64,000 bases of DNA from Vibrio methylphosphonaticus (GCF_023634655.1 NZ_JAMKMS010000009.1:62001-126000), one strand, 5' to 3'. Counted from the stretch's first letter, positions 7,970 through 15,872 are shown. Notes: generated from the letters alone by a model not told the origin. Numbers and translations are program-made.

Positions 7970-9709
7970 ATGAATAACCTAATGGATCTCGCAGAGCATG
8001 CAAACGCGGAAGATCTTAAAGCAAGATTTAAGTTCCTTCCATTTTCCTGCTCGACTCCGAACCGCAAAGCGGAAGTGGTCAGTAAGCTTCAGACCCTACT
8101 GACTGACTCAGAAACGATTAAACGTATATGGGATTGCCTAGGAGATACCCAGAAACTCTGCCTGCAAGAAGCCGTGCATAATCATCATGGTCACATGGAC
8201 GCATTTGTGTTTCGAGAGAAGTATCAATTACCCTCACCGAGCACGAAAGGATGGAGCAAATACGGGCGTGGTGGTGATAAACAAGACCAACGCTTAGCGC
8301 CATTTTTTTATCCTGAACGTCGATACGGTTCAGCGGTGCGGATCCCAGACGATATTTTGGTATGCCTGAAGCCGATGATCCCGCCTCCCCCTGAGTTTAT
8401 CATTGATATCGCCTCTTTCGATGCGGCAGAAACGATGATATTAGAGTCCTCCCAGCATACAGAGAGTGAGCTTAATGTTCTGATTAACTTCATCAAGGAT
8501 AGGAAATTAAAAGTAAGTGCAAAGACAGGCATGCCATCAAAAGCGCTTTTGAAGAAACTATCGAGTCAACTCAATGAACCGTATTCAGAAAGTGTTGGGG
8601 AATCATTAGAGACAATAAAAGCGTTTGGCTGGGTGCAGGTATTGAGGGCGTCTTCTTGGATAAAGGATAGTCATGGCCAGTTAAACGTTAACTTGAAAAC
8701 CGCGACGCTCCAACAAAAAAACAGTGATGCCATGAAGCAACTGTTTTGGGACTGGCAACAGAACAGTCAGTTTGACGAATTCTCGCGTATTCAAGAGGTC
8801 AAAGGGCAGAAAGGCAAAGGTCAGCGGTATTTTACCACGCCAGAAAGTCGAAGAGAGGCGTGCACTGAAACCCTGAAAGCCTGTCCAGTAGGGGAGTGGA
8901 TCGCCTTTACCGACTTTATGAGATTGATGGCTGTGAAAGGACACGATTACTTAGTCACAGAAGATACGTCATTTTTATACATCGGCGATGCGCATTATGG
9001 GCGTATTTATGAGGAGGCATCACTGACCAATGCTCATACGCGCTGTTTAATGATGGAGTATTTTGCTTCGTTAGGCATGATTGATATTGCCTATATTGAT
9101 CCTGAAGAAGCGAGTGATGAATATTACAACAGTATCGGACAGTTTGATTTAGATTACCTGTCCATGTATGACGGATTGCAGTACCTACGCCTAACCGACC
9201 TCGGTGCTTATATACTCGGCCTTACCGCGGATCACACCGCAACACCCGATACGAAAACCTCGGTACTTTTGCTGACAAAGCTAAGAATGCAGTTCTTATC
9301 CTCTCCAACATTGAGTGAGAGAGTCTTTCTTATCAATTACGCCGATGAGCTTGTTAATGATGTTTGGCAATTATCGAAAAATAGGATGCTCGCATACATT
9401 GAAAACGGCGGTGATTTACAAGAATTGCAAGCGTTTATCCAAGCTAGGGATGAGCAGCCCTACCTACCGACGGAGATAGAAAATCTGTTTAAAACGCTAG
9501 ATGAAAATAAGCAAGCCGTAAAAGCGGTCGGCCCAGTGTTACTGCTAAGATGCAACTCAGAAACAACCGCAAACAATATCGCCTCTGCCCCTCAGTTGAG
9601 TAAATGGTGTCAACGAGTTGGCAAAGATCAACTGATCATTCCGGAGAATAAGGAGTCACAATTCAGGGCGCTCATCCATGAATTGTCTTATGCAATGCCA
9701 ATTGATTAA
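7970..9709 (+). CDS. 579-aa protein resembling XPB/Helicase_C_3-associated proteins, no helicase motor; unknown function
   Basis: I do not recognise a named family with certainty. The pattern IWDCLGDTQKLCLQEAVHNHHGHMDAFVFREKY (about residues 54-86, shown here in part: TQKLCLQEAVHN) recalls the N-terminal part of XPB/helicase-associated proteins. The C-terminus (PYLPTEIENLFKTLDENKQ, then VGPVLLLRCNSE) matches the style of the PF13625-type 'Helicase_C_3' segment. No Walker A or B motif is present, so it is a non-motor relative. Many winged-helix-like predicted segments suggest DNA binding. The gene is co-oriented with the J-domain gene 212 bp downstream. Context (island with recombinases, Fic and toxin-antitoxin genes) makes a phage or plasmid defence role plausible but unproven. 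Confidence 0.6.
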   Translation: MNNLMDLAEHANAEDLKARFKFLPFSCSTPNRKAEVVSKLQTLLTDSETIKRIWDCLGDTQKLCLQEAVHNHHGHMDAFVFREKYQLPSPSTKGWSKYGRGGDKQDQRLAPFFYPERRYGSAVRIPDDILVCLKPMIPPPPEFIIDIASFDAAETMILESSQHTESELNVLINFIKDRKLKVSAKTGMPSKALLKKLSSQLNEPYSESVGESLETIKAFGWVQVLRASSWIKDSHGQLNVNLKTATLQQKNSDAMKQLFWDWQQNSQFDEFSRIQEVKGQKGKGQRYFTTPESRREACTETLKACPVGEWIAFTDFMRLMAVKGHDYLVTEDTSFLYIGDAHYGRIYEEASLTNAHTRCLMMEYFASLGMIDIAYIDPEEASDEYYNSIGQFDLDYLSMYDGLQYLRLTDLGAYILGLTADHTATPDTKTSVLLLTKLRMQFLSSPTLSERVFLINYADELVNDVWQLSKNRMLAYIENGGDLQELQAFIQARDEQPYLPTEIENLFKTLDENKQAVKAVGPVLLLRCNSETTANNIASAPQLSKWCQRVGKDQLIIPENKESQFRALIHELSYAMPID

Positions 9710-9921
9710 CGTGTTCTTAGGTGCATTTTGATCCGACGTTTACGGTGTCCTTTATAGCACGAGTGTAGTGGTACGCTTAAATCTGGATCACTTATGCTCT
9801 GGAAGCTTTAGAGAGGCTTTCATAAGGTCTGAAAACCAATGAGAGAGCTTTAGCGCTGTAATGAATGAATTGTTGGGAAAAAAGCGTTAGAGTTTTCCCA
9901 CTACCATTAGGATCTTGAAAT

Positions 9922-11121
9922 ATGACGACAATAACCCTCACCTCTTTAACGGCAACGCAGTCGGCTACCCCAAAGAAAAGTAAACTCAACCAACTTTGGC
10001 ATGATATCGACAAGAAGCGTCAGCGCAATCAGCGTTATCAAGCAAAACTTGATAAGTTCTATCAAGAGTTTAAAACCTCGACGGAGGCCTCTGAGCACGC
10101 AGTCTGTGTTGCCACCGAGTCTTGGATTGGTCACTTGATCTCTTTCATACCGCGTAAAACCATTAAAGGTGCAGAGCGTGAGGCTTTGTATGATTGGCTA
10201 CAAGAAGAGTTGTCGATTTTAGAATCTAACCCTTTCAACCCAGTAAACACCAACGATCTGCGCGAAGCATTTAACCAGGCGCTGTTTACTGACGTCTCAA
10301 ATCAACCTGTACCAGATGACATTCCTGCTGAGGTAATTGAAGCATTTCGTCAAGAGCTTGAAATGATGATAGGTGATGATGTTGGATTGTCTCATGAAGA
10401 GCTGATGGAGATGGTGAGTGAGCCGCACAAGTTTCAACGTTACTTACAAGAGCTTTTAGCAGAAAAAATGGACGCAGAGGGTGGTGGTGAAGACGAGGAC
10501 ATTGACTGGGGAGCTGAGGACTTCTTTTCGGATGAAGAGTCCTATCATCAATTTGATGCACCTTCCTCATCAGTGGGCAAAGCGCTGTATAACGATAAGC
10601 AGATGACAAAGTTGTACCGTCAATTGGCTAAGCAGTTGCACCCTGATAAAGAGACCGATGAGGCAAAAAAAGCAGAAAAGAGCGCGTTGATGCAGCAGCT
10701 TTCACAAGCGAAGAAAGAAAAAGATGTGGTTGCGCTGCTCTTGATGGCGCAGCAATATCTACCTGATCATGAAATGGTGATGGATGACCAGCTGCTTGCG
10801 CATTTAGAGGCGACGCTTAAAGAGAAAGTCGCGCAGTTAAATCAAGAATATCAAGAGTTGAAACATGGTGATGACTTAAAGAGCATTATTTGGCACAAAT
10901 TTGGAGGAGGAAATAAAGCCTCCCGAGAAAGGCACCTCTCTCAATACCGTGAGACGTTGCAGCAAGAGGCAAAAGCGCTGAGTCAGCGATGCCAAGAGGT
11001 GAAAACAGTGAAACAAATCAAGCAGCATTTGAAAGAACGAGCGGACGCAGCGCTTTTTCATGAACAGTTGATGAGCATTGATCCACACAACTTTTTTTCA
11101 GCAGACGGTGATTGGTTGTAA
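9922..11121 (+). CDS. J-domain protein (DnaJ-like), 399 aa
   Basis: The segment at residues about 223-280 has the form of a J domain: helix KLYRQLAKQL followed by HPD (240-242) and a charged helix III/IV region. HPD is the motif by which J proteins stimulate the ATPase of an Hsp70 such as DnaK. The N-terminal 180 residues are predicted helical (coiled-coil-like around 28-52). An acidic stretch lies at 187-206, and a basic helical tail follows the J domain. No Gly/Phe or zinc-finger part exists, so it is not DnaJ itself. It is a client-specific J protein whose neighbour (579 aa) is the obvious candidate partner. The start has TAGGA nine bases upstream. Function unknown. Confidence 0.7.
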   Translation: MTTITLTSLTATQSATPKKSKLNQLWHDIDKKRQRNQRYQAKLDKFYQEFKTSTEASEHAVCVATESWIGHLISFIPRKTIKGAEREALYDWLQEELSILESNPFNPVNTNDLREAFNQALFTDVSNQPVPDDIPAEVIEAFRQELEMMIGDDVGLSHEELMEMVSEPHKFQRYLQELLAEKMDAEGGGEDEDIDWGAEDFFSDEESYHQFDAPSSSVGKALYNDKQMTKLYRQLAKQLHPDKETDEAKKAEKSALMQQLSQAKKEKDVVALLLMAQQYLPDHEMVMDDQLLAHLEATLKEKVAQLNQEYQELKHGDDLKSIIWHKFGGGNKASRERHLSQYRETLQQEAKALSQRCQEVKTVKQIKQHLKERADAALFHEQLMSIDPHNFFSADGDWL

Positions 11122-11185
11122 GGGTTTTCAGTGAGTAGCCTTATCAATTGCGAATGTTCAAGGAACTGTCCATGTTGAGGTCCTT

Positions 11186-11425
11186 ATGAAAATCGTATCT
11201 TTTACTGAGGCGAGAAATGGTCTTAAAGCGTTTTTAGACGGTGTAGTTAATGATGCAGATACAACAATCATTACACGCCGTGACTCTGAGGATGCTGTGG
11301 ACTTAAACTTAAGCTTGCGGTCATGGCGGTACAACTTGGTCGAGTCGCTACGTTTAAGCGAGTTTGATACATGCTCTCTCATTGAGTCCTTCAGCCCATC
11401 AAAAGTCTTAACCTCCTCAGACTGA
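11186..11425 (+). pseudogene. Truncated YefM/Phd-type antitoxin
   Basis: The first 38 residues (MKIVSFTEARNGLKAFLDGV, then ITRRDSEDAV) are a classic YefM/Phd N-terminus that binds operator DNA, with TGAGG before the ATG. After residue 38 the family sequence (normally VVMSLDEYNSL-like) stops and unrelated residues follow to a stop at 11425, so the toxin-neutralising half is gone. No YoeB-type toxin follows. It is a broken antitoxin remnant. Confidence 0.65.
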
Positions 11426-11439
11426 CTGAGTGAGAAAGT

Positions 11440-11783
11440 CCGAGATCAGATCCCCCACTTAGAAGTCATTGCAAACCTGAATGCTCAAGCATTAACATAA
11501 CTTGATGAGAATACGTTGGGTGAGTTTCAAGAGTGAGTCAGTCATTAAATATTCGAGTTTGTAAACATAAGAACTGAATTGATGCACTTGCTGAAAGTGA
11601 GCTTCATTCTTTGGTCGTGATGAAGCTTATGATCATCCCAATACATTACCAACCCTGAAGTCAGAAGAAGTGAAGCACATTCACTTAGCTGCTACTGATG
11701 CTCCATTCTTAAATTCTATCCAGTTTCGGTGCTGTCCAAGAGTATTCTTAGGTACCTCAATTGATGGGGATAGGGAGATATAG
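11440..11783 (+). pseudogene. Decayed YafN-YafO toxin-antitoxin remnant
   Basis: From 11610 the frame reads FGRDEAYDHPNTLPTLKSEE and then VKHIHLAATDAPF, which matches the core of the ribosome-dependent RNase YafO (FGRD...HIHLA), ending at a TAG at 11781-11783. Pieces of the YafO N-terminus (NIRVCKHK, then IDALAESELHS) appear upstream in other frames and with a stop. A tail LDENTLGEFQE near 11503-11536 resembles the end of a YafN-type antitoxin. Several frameshifts and stops make it non-functional. Confidence 0.6.
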
Positions 11784-11844
11784 ACGAGCTTGAGTTTTGT
11801 TGCATTTTTGGACCGCAACACTTATCAATATGTAGACGGACAAA

Positions 11845-11870
11845 GTAAAAAGGCCTACAAATAAGTAGGC
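11845..11870 (-). terminator. Rho-independent terminator of the DUF2442 gene
   Basis: On the minus strand GCCTAC-TTATTT-GTAGGC is followed by CTTTTTAC. The hairpin overlaps the stop codon of the DUF2442 gene, which is unusual but leaves the T-tract just outside the gene. Confidence 0.6.
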
Positions 11871-12367
11871 ACTCTATCTTTAGCTAATTCAATAACGGCA
11901 TGGCCTAATTGAACTAAAGTGCGAAAACTGGGTGTTGTTTCAGGTTTTAATGAACGATAAGCACTCGTTCTACTTCTAATACCTGCGCGCTCAATGACAG
12001 CGTTGTGACCAAATTGCTCGACATAAGAGCGGATGGCCGCTTGCAAAATGTCAGCTCGACCTTCTTGCATTGAATCCCATGATGCCTGCTTGATTACTCT
12101 TTCCATTTCTTTAACGTCAAAAGGCGTTAAATCCGATTCAGTATAACGGCCAACCGTGATTTCCTTTAACGTTGCCGCTGATAATTCAACACCACTCCAA
12201 TCAAGGGATCCGTCAGCCTTTAATGCAAACTTTTTAAAATCAGTCACATGGCTAAATGCTTCTTTTTGAAAATACTCAGTTAAGTTTGCTTCACCGATAT
12301 AGCCGTCACTAAAAGTAAGCTCAAGCGTAAAATCAGCGACTAAATCAACATCAATTACTTTTAACAT
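11855..12367 (-). CDS. DUF2442 protein with C-terminal helix-turn-helix, probable antitoxin
   Basis: A 170-residue protein. Residues 1-75 have the DUF2442 pattern (LTFSDGYIGEANLTEYF, later SLDWSGVELSAATL). Residues about 118-165 look like a helix-turn-helix (NAVIERAGIRSRTSAYRSL) of the kind seen in HigA-like antitoxins. It follows the DUF4160 gene by 7 bases on the same strand. DUF4160-DUF2442 pairs recur together in bacteria and are predicted toxin-antitoxin modules, with this protein the likely antitoxin/repressor. The toxic activity of the partner is not established here. Confidence 0.75.
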   Translation of the reverse strand: MLKVIDVDLVADFTLELTFSDGYIGEANLTEYFQKEAFSHVTDFKKFALKADGSLDWSGVELSAATLKEITVGRYTESDLTPFDVKEMERVIKQASWDSMQEGRADILQAAIRSYVEQFGHNAVIERAGIRSRTSAYRSLKPETTPSFRTLVQLGHAVIELAKDRVPTYL

Positions 12368-12374
12368 ACGTCAC

Positions 12375-12632
12375 CTATAATTTACCTGGGTTAATACCAG
12401 CAACTGCTTTTTCCCACATGGTCATCAGTTTTTCTCGATTGTTTTCAATGTGTGATTCTGCTCGTTTTCGTTGCTTGTTTGGCAAATAACCTTCTAAGTT
12501 TTCACCTGTTTCAATTGCTACGATTAGCTCATAACTGCCATATTTGATATGAATGTGAGGTGTTTTATGTTGCTTGTTATCAAAAAAGTACAAACAAAAT
12601 GAAAGGCCAAGCAATGCATCTATCTCCGGCAT
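12375..12632 (-). CDS. DUF4160 protein, probable toxin of a DUF4160-DUF2442 pair
   Basis: An 85-residue protein with the DUF4160 hallmark of a calm N-terminus followed by HKTPHIHIKYGSYE (residues about 22-35), rich in His, and a C-terminus ending WEKAVAGINPGKL. Length is normal for the family. First gene of a two-gene operon with the DUF2442 antitoxin-like gene. The biochemical activity of DUF4160 proteins is not known to me. The call as toxin rests on gene pairing. Confidence 0.75.
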   Translation of the reverse strand: MPEIDALLGLSFCLYFFDNKQHKTPHIHIKYGSYELIVAIETGENLEGYLPNKQRKRAESHIENNREKLMTMWEKAVAGINPGKL

Positions 12633-12784
12633 AGCAATCTCTAAGTATCAAATCTGCTTAAACTATAACATTGTATCCTAGAGGAGACAATGTTTGCATG
12701 CGGCATCGTTTAAGCGGTGAATATACTTCGGTGGGCAACTTGAAGATGGATTGGGGGCAGGGACGGCGTAAGGGCGTACTTGGG

Positions 12785-12975
12785 GTTCTCATTGAGCGCC
12801 TTTTTTTATTGCGTCGGTACAAGCAGGTCGCAATGTTCACTGCGATTCAAACTGTCTCAAATCGCCCTCAATCGCCACTATTGTGTCTCAGGCTATCATT
12901 CCACTTTCTTGCAATTTGCTAATTTAAATGAGGTTTTTTCGGTATTCTAAGTGCGCCTCTAAGGCGCCGTACCCT
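12785..12975. repeat. Non-coding element-end-like sequence, copy 2
   Basis: Shares ordered blocks with 5555-5695, closing with CCTCTAAGGCGCCGTACCC (there CTCTAAGGCGCCGCACC). Together with copy 1 it brackets the Fic/579-aa/J-domain segment and the first toxin-antitoxin remnants, so it may mark the other end of an integrated unit. Confidence 0.45.
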
Positions 12976-13143
12976 TGGCTTTCTTACGTAAGGCATTGAC
13001 TTACAACAATTTAACGTGATCCTTTTCGTCTCAAAAAGCCTGATCGTTGAGATCAACTGTCTCAGGTGCTTTTTTACAGTGTTGGTCTTGGTGATGGTTA
13101 AGTGAGGTTAAAAAGCCTTAGAGCATCGAAGTAAAAACGGTAG

Positions 13144-13149
13144 TATAAT
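13144..13149 (+). promoter_or_regulatory. Probable -10 box of the Doc operon
   Basis: A perfect TATAAT lies 34 bases before the ATG at 13183. No good -35 sits 16-18 bases upstream (the closest is TTAGAG at 13118, spacing 20), so the promoter may be weak or activator/repressor controlled. Confidence 0.4.
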
Positions 13150-13182
13150 GAATATATGAGATTCGTATGCAGAGAAAGTGTT

Positions 13183-13353
13183 ATGAGCAAAGACTTAACG
13201 GTCTATGGGGTACCACAAGTAAAAAGGCCGAAACTAAAAGCGACCAAGCAGTTAGACTTGAGTGGTATGCAGGGGCGTCAAATTGTGCTTTCTGAAGCCA
13301 AGTTAGCGCTAAGAATGCATCGTAAGACATTCACGAAACTTGCAGATATGTAA
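13183..13353 (+). CDS. Small antitoxin-like protein paired with Doc
   Basis: A 56-residue basic protein starting MSKDLTVYGVPQVKRPKLKA. An upstream ATG at 13156 would add nine residues but has no ribosome site, while AGAGAAAG precedes 13183. Its stop overlaps the ATG of the doc gene by one base (TAATG), the usual coupling of antitoxin and toxin. I recognise no DNA-binding fold. The antitoxin role is inferred from position. Confidence 0.6.
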   Translation: MSKDLTVYGVPQVKRPKLKATKQLDLSGMQGRQIVLSEAKLALRMHRKTFTKLADM

Positions 13354-13748
13354 TGGATATTATTTGCTTTCCATTCGAGCGAGTTATTGAAATTAATACG
13401 TTTATTTTAGCGACCGAGCCTGGCTTGCAGGGTGAGGTGGATATAGCAAAACTTCAAGGTGCACTGGGTCGAATTGACAATGCGATCGTGTATGATGGTC
13501 TGGAAGATGTTTTTGATATTGCAGCAAAGTATGCGGCAAGCATTGCCACCGCTCACGCCCTTTCCGATGCAAATAAACGTACGGGGCTGATGGTTGCACT
13601 CGAATACTTGTCACTTAATGAGTTTGAAATTGTCATCGACAACGCCTTACTTGCTGATGCCGTCAGAGATCTTTTGCTTGGTATATTAACCGAAGCGGAT
13701 TTTGCAGATATTTTGTATGCACAATACACGGCAGGGCTTGAGTGTTAA
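13353..13748 (+). CDS. doc: Doc-family (death-on-curing) Fic-fold toxin
   Basis: A 131-residue protein with the Doc version of the Fic loop, HALSDANKRTGLM (about residues 68-80; Doc consensus HxFxxANKRT). Doc proteins phosphorylate elongation factor Tu and stop translation. Length is normal for the family. It is translationally coupled to the 56-aa gene before it. No terminator is evident after it. Confidence 0.85.
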   Translation: MDIICFPFERVIEINTFILATEPGLQGEVDIAKLQGALGRIDNAIVYDGLEDVFDIAAKYAASIATAHALSDANKRTGLMVALEYLSLNEFEIVIDNALLADAVRDLLLGILTEADFADILYAQYTAGLEC

Positions 13749-13844
13749 GTCAGTATTGATCTTGGAGATATCGTAGGTATTGAACCTCATCGCTCAATAA
13801 ATGCAGATATTTTTAGGTTGCTTCCAATACCCCTAAACCATTGG

Positions 13845-13948
13845 ATCTGGAATAAAAAGGCTAGGTCACATTCTCTGTTTTTTTGATGGGGAGATAAAAA
13901 ATGGAAGCAATGTTCAATTTTGAGAACTAGGTTGATTATTGTAGGTTA
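13845..13948. repeat. Left flank of a segmental duplication, copy 1
   Basis: The first 100 bp differ from 21155-21258 at about 3 positions (start ATCTGGAATAAAAAGGC). In both places it is followed by a REP palindrome, a toxin-antitoxin pair, another palindrome and the same hydrolase gene start. Confidence 0.85.
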
Positions 13949-13976
13949 CCGTCACCATCTACGTGATGAATTAAAT

Positions 13977-14012
13977 TTAAGGTGTCAGAGTCAAATGACT
14001 CTGACACCTTAA
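13977..14012. repeat. REP palindrome 1
   Basis: Perfect 17-bp arms TTAAGGTGTCAGAGTCA and TGACTCTGACACCTTAA around AA. One of six copies of the GGTGTCAGAGTCA family in the window. The RAYT gene at 28213-28851 is the likely partner because it is bounded by the same palindrome. Confidence 0.9.
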
Positions 14013-14166
14013 GGCACCGTATGGCTTCACTTACAATTTTTGTGGCAAGTTACTACTGTATTTGACGTTAAGCCAATAGATGAGATTGGTGATTTAGTTT
14101 GTTAGTTGTCCATCTAACGCACTAGTGCTAACATTTGTGTGTACAATATTTTTCAGGGAGCTACTC

Positions 14167-14451
14167 ATGGATACTAGAATTCAATTTCGCGTTGATGACG
14201 AAACAAAACGTCTAGCTCAGCAATTGGCTGAGAGCCAAGGCCGTACTCTTAGTGATGCTTGCCGTGAACTGACAGAACAAATGGCAGAGCATCAAAGAAA
14301 AACATTATCTCATGATGCTTGGTTAACAGAACAAGTAAAACTTGCTTTTGAAAAGTATGACTCTGGTAAAGCCGTATTTATTGACAATGATTCAGCCAAA
14401 TCTCGAATGGAAGCCCGTAAAGCGAGAATTCGTAGCCGAGGTAAGCAATGA
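14167..14451 (+). CDS. RelB/DinJ-family antitoxin
   Basis: A 94-residue protein starting MDTRIQFRVDDETKRLAQQL, a ribbon-helix-helix DNA-binding N-terminus of the RelB/DinJ type, with a charged C-terminal tail that would wrap the toxin. AGGGAG seven bases before the ATG at 14167 fixes the start over an in-frame ATG at 14125. Its stop overlaps the toxin start (ATGA). It would neutralise the following toxin and repress the operon. Confidence 0.85.
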   Translation: MDTRIQFRVDDETKRLAQQLAESQGRTLSDACRELTEQMAEHQRKTLSHDAWLTEQVKLAFEKYDSGKAVFIDNDSAKSRMEARKARIRSRGKQ

Positions 14452-14726
14452 TCTTATGGGAAGAAGAATCCCTTAATGATCGAGAGAAGATCTTTGAATT
14501 TCTCTATGACTTTAATCCTGATGTAGCTGAAAGAACCGATAATATTATTGACGACAAAGTTGAAAACTTGCTTGAGCAACCTTTAATGGGAGTGCAACGT
14601 GACGGAGTTCGAGGAAGACTACTAATTATTCCTGAAGTTTCGATGATGGTTTCATATTGGGTTGAAGGCTCAATTATCCGCATCATGCGAATTCTACATC
14701 AGAAGCAAAAATTTCCTACAGACTAA
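14448..14726 (+). CDS. RelE/ParE-superfamily toxin
   Basis: A 92-residue protein (MILWEEESLNDREKIFEFLY...) with the RelE/ParE fold pattern: N-terminal strand and two helices, then RGRLLIIPEVSMMVSYWV and the final strand IRIMRILHQKQKFP. It is coupled to its antitoxin by a 4-base overlap. Whether it acts as an mRNA interferase or on gyrase cannot be told from sequence alone. The pair lies between two REP palindromes and within duplicated flanks. Confidence 0.85.
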   Translation: MILWEEESLNDREKIFEFLYDFNPDVAERTDNIIDDKVENLLEQPLMGVQRDGVRGRLLIIPEVSMMVSYWVEGSIIRIMRILHQKQKFPTD

Positions 14727-14765
14727 TCTGGTGTACCAAGAATACAGATCTCAAGGTGTCGAATT

Positions 14766-14799
14766 CAAGGTGTCAGAGTCAAATGACTCTGACACCTTG
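14766..14799. repeat. REP palindrome 2
   Basis: Arms CAAGGTGTCAGAGTCA and TGACTCTGACACCTTG around AA, 40 bp after the RelE-type toxin. The following DNA (GGGTTGAACAGAGCATCATG) is shared with the region after palindrome 4 near 22280. Confidence 0.9.
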
Positions 14800-14928
14800 G
14801 GTTGAACAGAGCATCATGATAGGAAGTTTTGCTGAATGATGTTTTCTCACTCGCAAATAGCGTCTTTCCTTCATTTCAACATCGTTTTCTTTCCTACCCT
14901 TTGATGAATATTACTATGAGAGAACCCC

Positions 14929-15452
14929 ATGTTATTCATCACCAATCGCATCCCTAATCAATCTGCGCGCTCTAAAAAGAACCGCGCCATTTCCTTTAAC
15001 TATCAAAATACTGATATCTCCAAATGGCTCTATTTTTGTGAGCGTCATGACGTGGGTGATTATACGGAAATTCTATCCACTCCCTTCTTTGCTCGCTTAA
15101 AGGCGCTTCCAGATACCACGCAAATTTTGTTTTACCTGCATGGCTTTAACAACAATATGGAGTCGTCTTTTGCTGTTAGTGATACTGCCACTGCTATAGA
15201 TAACGATGGCAAAAACAAAAGCATTAGCAAGAGCAAGAGCAAAAGCGATAGCGTATTTACACGAACGGCTCAGCTGCAGGCGTTGCTTGATAAACAGCAA
15301 CCCGGCTGTTGGTCATCCCGATTATCTGGCCTTGTGATGACGATAGCCCTAGCGCCATTATGGATGACTATTGGGATGACCAAAAAGCTGCCGATCACTC
15401 TGCCGTCGCCTTTGCGCGTTTGTTTTATAAGTTTGATGGTTGGGAGAAAAAA
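14929..15452 (+). pseudogene. Truncated copy of the alpha/beta hydrolase gene at 22411
   Basis: The first 127 or so residues match the intact gene at 22411-23427, including MLFITNRIPNQSARSKKNR and FYLHGFNNNMESS, but with a longer Ser/Lys-rich insert. Near 15307 four bases are missing relative to the intact copy (GGCTGTTGG against GGCTTGGTGTTGG), which shifts the frame. The homology itself ends at about 15448, where the RAYT-derived mini-element is inserted. The upstream 130 bp is also shared. It is a dead duplicate. Confidence 0.85.
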
Positions 15453-15707
15453 TACAGGACATCCATGTATTTGACGCCCTCTTAATCCCCAATTAGGCTT
15501 ACTTTATCTGTTTATATTTAGTTCACCCCGGTGGTTAGGATGACGCAAGCTCGCTCAACTCAAGTTTCCCTTCAAGACACGGCGCACTATCACTGTATTT
15601 CACGGTGTGTGCGCCGTGCTTTTTTGTGCGGTGAAGATGCTTACTCAGGAAAAAGTTTTGGTAGAACGCATGCGCTTGCTAAGTAAATACATGACACCCA
15701 TGTATTT
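15450..15707 (+). mobile_element. 258-bp non-autonomous mini-element derived from the RAYT gene at 16546
   Basis: Bounded by two like palindromes: 15450-15472 (AAATACA-GGACATCCA-TGTATTT) and 15685-15707 (AAATACATG-ACACC-CATGTATTT). The interior matches the upstream region and first codons of the full RAYT (ATGACGCAAGCTCGC at 15540), with a 20-base internal deletion near 15658 and an end after CTTGCTAAGT. It has inserted into the hydrolase copy. It resembles a MITE made by deletion of the transposase and presumably moved in trans by it. Confidence 0.75.
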
Positions 15708-15870
15708 GTTTCAACTTCGCCAACAACTTTTGCGATTTAGCCATCAGCTGAGTATTGAACGACAATTACTCTGCCTTGGTTCGTAGCCGTCTAATCAGCG
15801 TTAGCCGTTCCCAAAATCTTCAGCTAATGTACAATTTGCCAAATGAGTAAAAAGGGTGTAGTTTTTACTC
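15708..15870. other. Intergenic DNA before brnT
   Basis: No gene is seen. The stretch GTTTCAACTTCGCC to TTGCCAAATG has no recognisable relation to other parts of the window and probably carries the brnT promoter. Confidence 0.4.
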
Positions 15871-15872
15871 AT
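15843..15872. promoter_or_regulatory. Inverted repeat covering the brnT start codon
   Basis: Perfect 11-bp arms ATGAGTAAAAA and TTTTTACTCAT around GGGTGTAG. The right arm includes the first two bases of the brnT ATG, and the only Shine-Dalgarno-like bases (AGGG) lie in the loop. It could be the autoregulatory operator bound by BrnA or a hairpin that limits translation. Confidence 0.55.

Larger units (their letters stand above)
12633..13155. other. Gene-free 520-bp stretch with element-end-like sequence
   Basis: No convincing gene. It contains the second element-end-like copy (12785-12975), a hairpin with AAAAAGCCTGA and TCAGGTGCTTTTTT arms at about 13033-13074 that may be an orphan terminator, and the promoter of the next pair. 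An 83-codon rightward frame at 12671-12922 has no ribosome site and is low complexity at its end, so it is not called. Confidence 0.5.
13749..14166. other. Intergenic DNA with duplicated block and REP palindrome
   Basis: Gene-free. It carries the 104-bp block that recurs near 21155, the REP palindrome at 13977-14012, and a block at 14018-14066 about 70 percent like the DNA just after the RAYT gene at 17577-17628. Confidence 0.6.

Noticed and set aside
12671..12922. 83-codon rightward frame
   Set aside because: Overlaps the element-end-like repeat, has no ribosome site and ends in low-complexity sequence.
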